A stretch of DNA of 64,000 nt, from assembly GCA_947184155.2 (NCBI GenBank), contig CAMXCT020000391.1, positions 294,254 through 358,253 on the forward strand, read 5' to 3'. This DNA is from Cladocopium goreaui. Taxonomy: Eukaryota > Sar > Dinophyceae > Suessiales > Symbiodiniaceae. The translations under genes and the position numbers were made by a program. The notes below the pieces were generated by a model. It ran no database searches. It saw only the letters and a list, made by a program, of their open reading frames with translations, and had not been told where the DNA came from. Positions 47,701 through 56,700 of the stretch are shown piece after piece. How positions within the stretch are numbered: the stretch's first letter is position 1; each line of letters starts with the position of its first letter.

Positions 47701-48590
47701 TGCCATGAAAGCTTCCAATGCATATGAAACCCACATCGGTCCAAGTAAAACATGGACGGTGTGAAAGGTTCAAGTTAAACTTGTACTTTAAGAAGGTGCC
47801 CAGTTAAACTTGCACGGGGAAGGTCTGGGTAATATAATGTATAATATATATTATATAATATAATGTAAAATATATATTAAATAAATGTATATTGTATAAT
47901 ATATATGAGAACAAATGAATCCTTGTTCTGGATATCTCTGATTGGTGGTACCTTAGTGCTGGGACAGCCGAACCTAACGAAGCATTGCGAGCATCACGCG
48001 GTTATTTTCCTCTCAGCGGGCGCTTGAGCCACAATGGGCGTCCATTATGAAGTGCAATGTCCATATCATATATGCACCTAGCGCCTGGTTCCCTTTGACA
48101 CCCCCCATGTCCGTGGCATGCTTCGCGCCACGAACACGAGAGAGGGAACTTTGAATTAGACTCTTTCTGCTACTTGAATTACGCCTATGTACATAAAAAA
48201 AAAACCTGCCATTCGGATCCCCCTTTCCCACATACCCGTCGGGTATAATGGCTCCGGGTTCACCTACTCTTTGGCTGTCGATGCATCGGCGTTTTATCAA
48301 GCTGTACAACGCGAATTATTGCTAGCTAACACCTACTTTTCTACGTTGGCTAAGTTCACCACTCACCCGTCGGGAGAAATGGATCGCCTCGCTACCAAAG
48401 ATTGACAGTGCTAACTAACTAATTCACGTGCACAATGCAGAATCTCGTGCAGATTGGGAAAATCAAAAGTTCTGAACCTAAGCGAATTAGTCTAATGCCT
48501 CGCTCAGAGTCCACTCAGTTGGTCTTTTCCTGATCATCTGTTCACAAAGACGATACACATCTTATAGACCAGTGATCATGAAGCAGTTGG
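47701..48590. other. Non-coding stretch between the long-gene cluster and the retroelement
   Basis: It contains TTAAACTTGCAC motifs (47,770-47,817), (TA)n at 47,825-47,905, and a GC-richer part at 47,950-48,420. A retroelement 3' LTR would be expected just beyond 48,592, but its partner lies outside the window and no LTR could be recognised. Confidence 0.4.
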
Positions 48591-48591
48591 T

Positions 48592-51531
48592 TTACTCCTC
48601 ACGGCGGACTTTCTTCCATTGGGGTGCTGATGGAGGTTTCTCCCATTGTGCCGCACGTTTTGGAGCAGCTTTCGGCGATGAAGGCTTTGCAGGCGGCGCC
48701 TTCGATGGTTCATGGGACTTTGGCATAGCCTTGGCTTTTGGTGCGCTAGCCGATGAGGATGATGCCGAACCAGTGCCTTCAGGTTTCTGCGAAGGTTGCG
48801 CGGGTGGTTTGGTAAACTTGGAAGCTGCAGTGTGCCCAACCGCCTTGAACACTTCGCTCACCACTTCGTCACCAAGAGTTGGAGCCATCTTCATTTTCAT
48901 TTCGGTCTTTCCCCTTTGCGCTTCAGCCTCAGCCAGCTGGATAGCATATGCCATCTTGCTGACAAAATTTTGTGGTAAGGCAATTCCACACTGTTGGGCT
49001 GCAAAGAGCAACTCTACTCTCTGTTCTTTCTCCCTTAGGCTCAGATAGACTGAGAATGCCGGAAGTTCGACGCAGTCGGGGAAGCCGTGGCTCCCGGAAC
49101 GAAAGAAGGTGTACGACTCGTGCTCTGGGAACGTCCCTTTGAGAAGTCGCCGAAGGAAATTGCTGATTGTCACTCGCATCTCCTGCTTCCCTTGGGCATC
49201 AGCCTGCATTCGGTTCATTGGCATGAGGAAGCCTAGTGATTCTGGAGTGTATCCGGCGCATACCAGAAATTCCATCATCTTTTCATAGATCTCCAAAGTC
49301 TTGATGACAGGCATCATCATGTTTCTGGGTCGCCCTGAATACAACTTCTCTCCTTCTGACCATGAATTCCTCTTCGCTTTCTCCTGAAAGAGTTCATCCA
49401 ACTCCAGCTCCGTCGGTCGCTTGAGGTTGCCATCCTGATCTTCTCCTGTATAAGGACAGAAGTCGTCCAGGTCCAGCCGGACTCGCTTGGTCTCAGTCAT
49501 CATCTCATGATATTCCTCTGGGGTCATGGTGACTCTTTGTTTGTAATAAAACCGGAACATGGTGATGATCTTTGACATGACTGCATTGTCATATAAGTGA
49601 GCCGCGGCCTCGGAGACATCATTGTTGATAAGTCCATCTTCTGGCATACCCTTGCTGCCGCTCTCGAGGTTCTTGGTCCACGCTGGAAGTTTGTTAGAGG
49701 GTTCATCTTCGGGTTCAATGTCCATTTCGTCGTCGTCATCTTCAACGATTTCATCGTCCTCTTGTTGGGCTTCCTCCTCCTGATCCATTTCCTCATCATC
49801 GCCTTCGTTATAATCGACCTCATCGGGATTGAAGCCATAGTCGTTGGATTCGGACACATTCTCTTGTGCTTGATTGACCGTATCCTTGAACAGTGACTCT
49901 TCTTGTCGACGAACTTCTTCATCGAGCTCTTTCTTCGAGGCCTCATCCTCATCATCTTCAGGAGCTTGTAGCCGATATGGACGGATTCCACAACTTTCAA
50001 GTTCCGTCCAGCAGACTAGACAAACTGCTAGCTTTGTCGGCGTCTCATTGAGACAGTGAGGACAATGGCGGCAGCCTGATGTTTGCACCCTTTTGCGTTC
50101 GACTATATAGTCAATCAGCTTGATGCGGGCCATGTATTGTTCTTGTCCACCAGGTTCGATGAGGTTGTTCTCAAATTTGTTGACGATGTTCATGGCATCC
50201 ATGGCGGTTTCGTCAAACGGTTGGTCTTCGGCGTCGATGCACTGCCTTGCAACCCTCAAGATGGACTCCTTGGTGGCTACCGTTCTTGATTTGACCGTTC
50301 CAGACCGAACTACCTGGTCGTCGCCCGACGGGACGAACAACCGGAGCCACGTCTTATTGTTTTGGTCTCTGGGGTCCTGAATCCATCCTCCTTCGATTGC
50401 CGAGAACGGGATGATCTTTGGTGAAACGATCTGTCCCGAATCAGTCAGTCGACCGCCATATTCCACCATCAAGGTCTCAGTCGGGACGAACAAGCAAATG
50501 TAGTCCCCCCTTCGCGTATCAACGCTCTTCGTGATAGTCCAAGATCTGTGATCCCAAGGTACATACGGGTTGAAGAACGTGAACATCCGATGACCTTCTC
50601 CAAGACCTCCTGGAATTAATCCCTGCCTCCAAATACTTCGAAGGTTGGTCTTCTTGGTGATGTGGAAACAAACCGGTAACGATAAAATGGTGTTGGGCGC
50701 GATTGGATGTGAAAGTAATGAGGACAGCAATGAGACGTCGTCCCTTGATGATCCTTCTTTGTGCCCCGTAGGAGCACGGACCGCTACAGGGTATAGCAGT
50801 AGACCTTCATCAGGGATGTTCGTGTCCGCATCAACTTTGTTGTCAATGCACGTCAGGCTTGTGCGCTCAATGTCCTTGTTGATGCCAAATGCCAAGACTT
50901 GTTCACGAACACGACGTCCATACCGGGCACAGTGGAACATGATCTTGAAGAGCAATGTCATGCGGAAGTTTGCCTCTTTGAGGTTCCACGCACTCTGATC
51001 ATTTGCTCTCCCTTTTGGAGCAAGAAACACATGTGGCCAGCGTGCGTAGTCGTGCCTCCAGATGGACTCACATTTGAGCACGTCCTCGATGGGCACCCAG
51101 CCGGCGTCATCACATGGCAGACTTTGTTGCTCTGATGCTTTCCCCACGTTGTGCCGCAGGATCCTGTTTAGTGATGCACTCACTTTGTCCTCGTAAGTGT
51201 TGAGTCGGTTGCCAGTGTCAAAGCGGTAGTTTGCTGCATATTCGACGCCGCCGAAATAGGAGCAATTGAAGAAATGCGCCCCCGTCGTTGGGATGATTTT
51301 CAAGAAACCATCTTGCGGCGCCTCAACTCTCTTGTAGAAGGGCTTCCTGATGTTGTTATCAGAATAGCTTGCCATGAATTCTGGCACAGACCACGAGTCG
51401 CCTCCTCCTCTGACAATAGCGTCTCGGATCACTTCGTTGAGGTCAACAATGTTCTGTGGTCCTAGCTTTGTGATATCACGTCCTTCTATGCAGAATCTAC
51501 CATACTCATCGAGGTCACCAACTTCGGACAT
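48592..51531 (-). CDS. Retroelement frame 4: KptA/Tpt1-like 2'-phosphotransferase domain protein
   Basis: 979 codons with ATG in an ACC-ATG context. Residues about 115-155 read SLNRILRHNVG then DDAGWVPIEDVL, the arrangement of the KptA/Tpt1 N-terminal lobe (LRH...GWV.v..LL). Residues about 288-400 read CFHITKKTNLRSIWRQGLIP, then RRGDYICLFVPTETLM, matching the H-x-T...I...GL and R...V.l.vd parts of the C-terminal lobe. KptA enzymes move an RNA 2'-phosphate to NAD+. Here the Arg-His of LRH and the later His are kept, while spacing is expanded. A C4 ribbon (HCPHC...CLVCW) follows at about 487-509, then a long acidic stretch and a Pro/Lys-rich tail. The frame is continuous with frame 3 apart from one TGA codon. 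Whether it is made separately or by readthrough is unknown. Confidence 0.7.
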   Translation of the reverse strand: MSEVGDLDEYGRFCIEGRDITKLGPQNIVDLNEVIRDAIVRGGGDSWSVPEFMASYSDNNIRKPFYKRVEAPQDGFLKIIPTTGAHFFNCSYFGGVEYAANYRFDTGNRLNTYEDKVSASLNRILRHNVGKASEQQSLPCDDAGWVPIEDVLKCESIWRHDYARWPHVFLAPKGRANDQSAWNLKEANFRMTLLFKIMFHCARYGRRVREQVLAFGINKDIERTSLTCIDNKVDADTNIPDEGLLLYPVAVRAPTGHKEGSSRDDVSLLSSLLSHPIAPNTILSLPVCFHITKKTNLRSIWRQGLIPGGLGEGHRMFTFFNPYVPWDHRSWTITKSVDTRRGDYICLFVPTETLMVEYGGRLTDSGQIVSPKIIPFSAIEGGWIQDPRDQNNKTWLRLFVPSGDDQVVRSGTVKSRTVATKESILRVARQCIDAEDQPFDETAMDAMNIVNKFENNLIEPGGQEQYMARIKLIDYIVERKRVQTSGCRHCPHCLNETPTKLAVCLVCWTELESCGIRPYRLQAPEDDEDEASKKELDEEVRRQEESLFKDTVNQAQENVSESNDYGFNPDEVDYNEGDDEEMDQEEEAQQEDDEIVEDDDDEMDIEPEDEPSNKLPAWTKNLESGSKGMPEDGLINNDVSEAAAHLYDNAVMSKIITMFRFYYKQRVTMTPEEYHEMMTETKRVRLDLDDFCPYTGEDQDGNLKRPTELELDELFQEKAKRNSWSEGEKLYSGRPRNMMMPVIKTLEIYEKMMEFLVCAGYTPESLGFLMPMNRMQADAQGKQEMRVTISNFLRRLLKGTFPEHESYTFFRSGSHGFPDCVELPAFSVYLSLREKEQRVELLFAAQQCGIALPQNFVSKMAYAIQLAEAEAQRGKTEMKMKMAPTLGDEVVSEVFKAVGHTAASKFTKPPAQPSQKPEGTGSASSSSASAPKAKAMPKSHEPSKAPPAKPSSPKAAPKRAAQWEKPPSAPQWKKVRREE

Positions 51532-51534
51532 GGT

Positions 51535-53727
51535 TCAGATGCAGTCGTACCATTGGTGTTCACTAAACCTCGATCTTGTGGGTTCCTCCGTTTGCCCCGA
51601 CCCGTTAGTAGCACCTGAACCGTCCTTCTTGTGCTCAGGAGGCTCCATATCGACGTCATCAGATGTTGGACTATCAGCCTCGAGCGACGCTCGGACGGCC
51701 TTTAGCACCTTTCTGACTTCATCTCTCTTCTCATGTTCACATTCAAGATGGCTGTGCTTGGTGCTACCGCAATACAAACACACATTGACATCCTCGGAGA
51801 CGGTGAAGATTTTTCCCAATGCATCCAAAAGCTGTTGCTTCCCGGAAATCTCTGAGTCCCTGACCACATCGGTTGGATCATTCGCTGGCTCATCAGCTTC
51901 CTCCTCCCCAGGGTGAGCCGACGACTCGTCACCTGGCTTGGCATCTGCATCAGTGCCCATGCTGGCATCATCCCCTGTGATGTTGTTCTTCTTCCGATAG
52001 TGGGTGAACACCTGGTCCTTCTCCCAGTCTGTAAGACAGCAGAAGTTAGCCAGTGAGTCGTATCCGGGGATTGCGTGGATGATCTTCATGACCCTTTCGG
52101 CTTCTGCAGTTTGCAGTGTGCAGTCGAAGGATCCCCGTCTCTTGTCATTGATGGTGCTTGAGGTTCTGGAGGTCGAAGTGAACTGAGCCAATGCCCTTTC
52201 CAATCCATTGAGATATTCGGCTGGATCGACGCTGGCATTGAAAATGTCCACAACTCCCTTGGCCATGTTTGCCACATCCAACACACCAAGCCAGAACTCG
52301 ATGATATCTCCAGTTTTCTCAGCGGATGCACGGGAGAATCCAAAGATCTCGTTCCTCTCCTTCACCTCGGGAACGGCAACCTTTTCGAAGAAATCTTTGT
52401 ATGCGACGTTTCCGCAATCCTTCGTGACTCTGTAGATCAAAAGCCACTTCTTTGCAACATCATCGAAAACTCTTTCTCGATATATGCTGAATTGCTTGCC
52501 GCGTCCGTTTCGGAAAATTTCCAAAGCTTGTCTCTTCGAAATTCTGACTCCTCCCATGTGAGATAGAGATTTCATCAAGTGCTCCCCATACGTCAACGAT
52601 GCATTTGAAATCAACGAGGACGCAATGAATGTGAGCCAGTTTTGAAATCCTTGATGGATGTCGACAATGTCAACACCGAGGTCCTCAAATGCAACTTTCA
52701 ATCTGGCTGCAAGGAGTAGTACGGACTTCCTGGCCTCCAATGTGGGAGATGAACGCTTGTAATGGTCCTGAGTGTTGGCGGAGCAATTGATGCAATGGGT
52801 TGGCCTTAATGTGCATGACTCAATCTCATCCATTGTCACTGCGCCTCTGCAGGTCCCGCATAGGATGTCGTTATTCTCCGTGTCAACGGTGAACCACATG
52901 CATCGATCGGAAACCATTGGTTCCAGCTCGTGGGTGCCGACCACCGGTTCGACCCAGCTTGTCTTGAGTCTTTTGTCTTTGGTGAATCTGTTCACGGCGG
53001 TCCCAGGGCCTCGCTGGAAGATTGTGGTATCGTCATTGGCATAGTCACCAGGGGTCATCTCGCCACCGGCGATCTTGAACGCCTCAGTTGGCCCGGTCAT
53101 ATCCTCCAGGACTTTGGCAACGATGCCCGATTCATCAGGCTTGAATGCTCCCTCATTGAGGATTGATACATGTTCTCTGTTCGTTGCGCACATGAGGAAG
53201 ACCCTTTGGCGAAATAGATTCTTCTCGATGACAGACCAAATTGCCGTCTTTCCCAAAGTCCCCTTCTTGGTTGTATTCAAAATCGGGTATTGTTTTCCAA
53301 ATTGTGAATACATGGATCGCCACATTCTTTGATCAGATGTTACCAAGATTCCTTGAAGCCTCATCTTCTCAATCAGCTCCTCTGCGATCCTGGATGTAAC
53401 AGAGTCCATTCCGTTGAACATGGAGTCATTGTTGATGGCGACCATCAGGGGTCGGGACGTAACTTGATCAAGATCGAGCACCCCTTTGACGAACTTGTTC
53501 TTGAACTCATTCTCAAGCATGACACAATGAGGTGGTTTTGGTGAGTGAAGGAACTGCAACGACAACCAAAGATGCACAGTTATCAAACCATCGTCGACGG
53601 TATCCGTGCTGAGATACTGCTTGACTTTGTCAAGGGTGTCAAGGAATTGCTGAAGTGGTCGTTCTGCGTCAGAATCGTGGATCTTGAACACTTCGACACT
53701 TTCCCATCCCATGTCAGCTAATCCCAT
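51535..53727 (-). CDS. Retroelement frame 3: zinc-knuckle protein of unknown function
   Basis: 730 codons. The ATG overlaps the last 14 bp of frame 2, in the +1 frame, and the frame ends at TGA just before frame 4. Residues about 290-315 hold a CGTC...CINC four-cysteine ribbon. Residues about 648-662 hold CLYCGSTKHSHLEC, an exact C-x2-C-x4-H-x4-C knuckle of the retroviral/copia Gag type. Between them is mainly helical sequence without a recognised fold; the C-terminus is acidic and disordered. Tight packing with frames 2 and 4, the same strand and lack of introns argue that it belongs to the same element. A Gag-like knuckle downstream of RNase H is unusual. A nucleic-acid-binding role is inferred from the knuckle only. 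Confidence 0.62.
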   Translation of the reverse strand: MGLADMGWESVEVFKIHDSDAERPLQQFLDTLDKVKQYLSTDTVDDGLITVHLWLSLQFLHSPKPPHCVMLENEFKNKFVKGVLDLDQVTSRPLMVAINNDSMFNGMDSVTSRIAEELIEKMRLQGILVTSDQRMWRSMYSQFGKQYPILNTTKKGTLGKTAIWSVIEKNLFRQRVFLMCATNREHVSILNEGAFKPDESGIVAKVLEDMTGPTEAFKIAGGEMTPGDYANDDTTIFQRGPGTAVNRFTKDKRLKTSWVEPVVGTHELEPMVSDRCMWFTVDTENNDILCGTCRGAVTMDEIESCTLRPTHCINCSANTQDHYKRSSPTLEARKSVLLLAARLKVAFEDLGVDIVDIHQGFQNWLTFIASSLISNASLTYGEHLMKSLSHMGGVRISKRQALEIFRNGRGKQFSIYRERVFDDVAKKWLLIYRVTKDCGNVAYKDFFEKVAVPEVKERNEIFGFSRASAEKTGDIIEFWLGVLDVANMAKGVVDIFNASVDPAEYLNGLERALAQFTSTSRTSSTINDKRRGSFDCTLQTAEAERVMKIIHAIPGYDSLANFCCLTDWEKDQVFTHYRKKNNITGDDASMGTDADAKPGDESSAHPGEEEADEPANDPTDVVRDSEISGKQQLLDALGKIFTVSEDVNVCLYCGSTKHSHLECEHEKRDEVRKVLKAVRASLEADSPTSDDVDMEPPEHKKDGSGATNGSGQTEEPTRSRFSEHQWYDCI

Positions 53728-56700
53728 TTGGATGCCATGCGTCCCACTTTGGGTCCCCGCGGAAAATCAAGTCGGTGATAAGGATGGTCGTTCCAGCCCT
53801 GAAGTCACCTGCCAACATGTCATGGTCTCTTGGGCCGCTTGGTGCATCGATGATCCTGCAAGCGAGTGGATTGGTGATCATCTTCTTGATGCGGCCAAGG
53901 TCGGACAGGTTGGCCACGTTCACATCGTGGTGCCCCAGCATCATGAGCATACCTGCAGTCGACAAATAGCATCCGGTCCGCGTCAGCATGTACTTTCGGA
54001 CAATGTGGCTGTAACACCTCAGCCAATCTTTCTCGGATATTGTGGATGCAGTGTCCTCAGTGACGACCCCCGGATTGCAAACACCGAAGATCATGCAGGC
54101 ATATGCGGTCACCCTCCTCAAATACTGTGCCCAAGGTGCTGATCCCAATGTGCTTGCTGCTTGGGCTGCGGGTCCTTGGACGATTGATAGAAGAAAGTGA
54201 TCCCGTTCGTCCATCCATGCAGAAGTGATGAACTCGGAGTTCCTTTGATCGGGCATTGATGAAGTTCTGAAGATATATCCATTCGGTGCCCGAGGAATTA
54301 CCCAGTCCTTCATGGTAGGGGGTGTAGACGGCCTTGCCTTCGATGGTGGAGCTTTTGGTGGTGGTGCACTCCCAGCTGCAGAGCTGTAACCATCGTGTCC
54401 ACCGGCGGTGGAACTACTAGGCCCAGTCTGTTGTTGTTGCTGTTGTGCTCGCTGTGCATCGGCTTCCCTCTGTTGCTTGTCATTCATCATTCTGATAGGT
54501 GATGGATCCCAACCTGGATGATCCGGCTGACTAGGAGGGTTTCTACCGTCTTTCGGCATCAGCGGAATGTCCCAACCATCAATGTGGGAGACCTCTGTGG
54601 CCCCTTGGCCCATCTGTGTAGTGGCAGTGGTCGTCACATAGTCGCGGATGCAGGAAAATGTCCTGTTCCGTTTCTCCACCTCCTCAAACATGCCCTGGTC
54701 GGCCCTCTCAATGTTGTAACCCCCCAACTCCCATATGTCGTCGCGGAGGTCAATGGCCTGTTTCATTCTGACCAGATCAGCCTTGATGATCCCACTCAGG
54801 TATGACATTGACTCGAAGTTTGCCAATTTTGTCATCCACTCATGAAGCATCTTGGAAATCATGAGAATGGTTTGCAAATGGACAACAGCTGCCGTCCGTT
54901 CCAAGCTGAGATCATAACTCATTGACATCCAGTCTTCCAGGACATTCTGGACGATGATGGGCTTACCCTGGTTGTTTGCCCCTCTTGCATTGTGACGTCG
55001 GAGCGCATATCCAAGGCTGTAGCTCTCCTCGTACATGATGCTGACCAAATACTGGATGCGGCTTTCAACTTCAGATGGTTCGGGTTCTTCCCTCCGCATC
55101 ACTTCAAACGACCACTTCTCCCATTTTCGACGTGCGATCTCCTCGAAGTTCGTCCTCTTTCGTATTTGGTAGCAAGGGCTTCCATACGGAGGATACGTGT
55201 GGTTCAATGATCCGAGGTTCGCTGGGCTAGTATTTGCGATCTTGTCACGCAGGTCTTTGACTGTGATCTCCTTGTTGATCATGCTATTTTGCCCAGTGTA
55301 GTGGTCTTTGAGGGTATCCCATAGTTCATCTATCCTGATTGCGCACTCAAAGGTGCACAACATCTGCATGATGTTCTTTTCGTCTGGATTTCTAGCGGCT
55401 CCTTCCACCAATTTCGATAGTCGGGCCCCTTTGTCGATGAAACTAATGGCAGACATTGTCAACCCACTTTCGTTGGTCACTTTTGACAACATTTTCATAA
55501 GCAATCTGATTGCATGAGTTACAAATGCCCTGCCACTTCTATCCATGACGAAAGCTAAGGCCACAACGACAGGAGGAGAAATCTTCACTCGATCCAACCA
55601 TTCATCGAGGTCCTTGTCCTTGTAACCCCTGAAGTTTGCCTCCTCGTAGGTTGAGAATGGAGCAGGAAGGTTGTGCTCTTGTCCTTTCTTCTGTATGAGG
55701 GACAAAGTTGATTTCAGCAAACTAATGCCTTTGGCCGCTGAAGGGATCACAAGGTCAGTTCCAGCCATTGCGAAGACCGAAGTGAGGTATGCGGAATCCG
55801 GATCCGTCAAGGCGCACCAACGACGCAGGTAGCAGCCCGACTTCACCTTCAATCCACCTCTGACGGGATCCGGATCCGCCAGTATTGATCCACGTCGTGG
55901 ATACAACCTCAGCTTCACCTTCACACCGCCTCGTTGGGTGATGAAGTTAATGAATAATTGTTCATTGATGTTCTTTTCATTAACTTTGACTTCAAAGTCA
56001 TTCACAATGATGCATACACATGATTTCGATCTACCGTCATCCATGTCATCTGGAACTTTTGGTCGTTTTCCCCTTCCATAAACGTTGTTGATCAGCATTT
56101 GATTGGTGACACCTCGAAGTATACATCTGACAATCATCTCGGTGTACAATTGTGTTGCACGTGTCTCTCTGCCCGCACATTGACCGTGAGTGTGTGAGCC
56201 GTCACATTTCACATGCAAGTCAAAGAATCTAACCCCCCATGATACGATCCTCCACGGCTTCTTGATTGCGGTCCCAACGTCTTTGAATTGTGACTTCAAA
56301 CCATACATGCATCCATCAAAATCATGCACAGTTGATTGGGTCCCATTGATCAGAAACTTCATTCTCTCATCATTCCAATAATCGCATCCCCGAGGTAGTT
56401 CCAACAATGCCATTGCATGCAAAATATGTACACGTTGCAGACACAATGTGAACTCTTCCCATAGCTCCCAGTACAAAAGTGCTTTCATTCTGATGTTGTG
56501 CGCTGTGACCTCACTCACATTTTTGTTTAACCGATTCCACGGTGAACCACCGGTGCAAGGTCCCGCAAAGAACACGCAGTCACTAGGACCCCTGATACAA
56601 CGTCTCCATTTTGCCCTCCCGTAGTTGGACATGAGGTTGTCATCTTCGGTAATCGTGACCACATGCATCATCTTAAACCGACTCTGTTTGTGAATCTTGG

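Noticed and set aside
47820-48590. 3' LTR of the retroelement
   Set aside because: Position is right, but without the 5' copy there is no repeat to confirm it, and no clear TG...CA ends or purine tract could be fixed.
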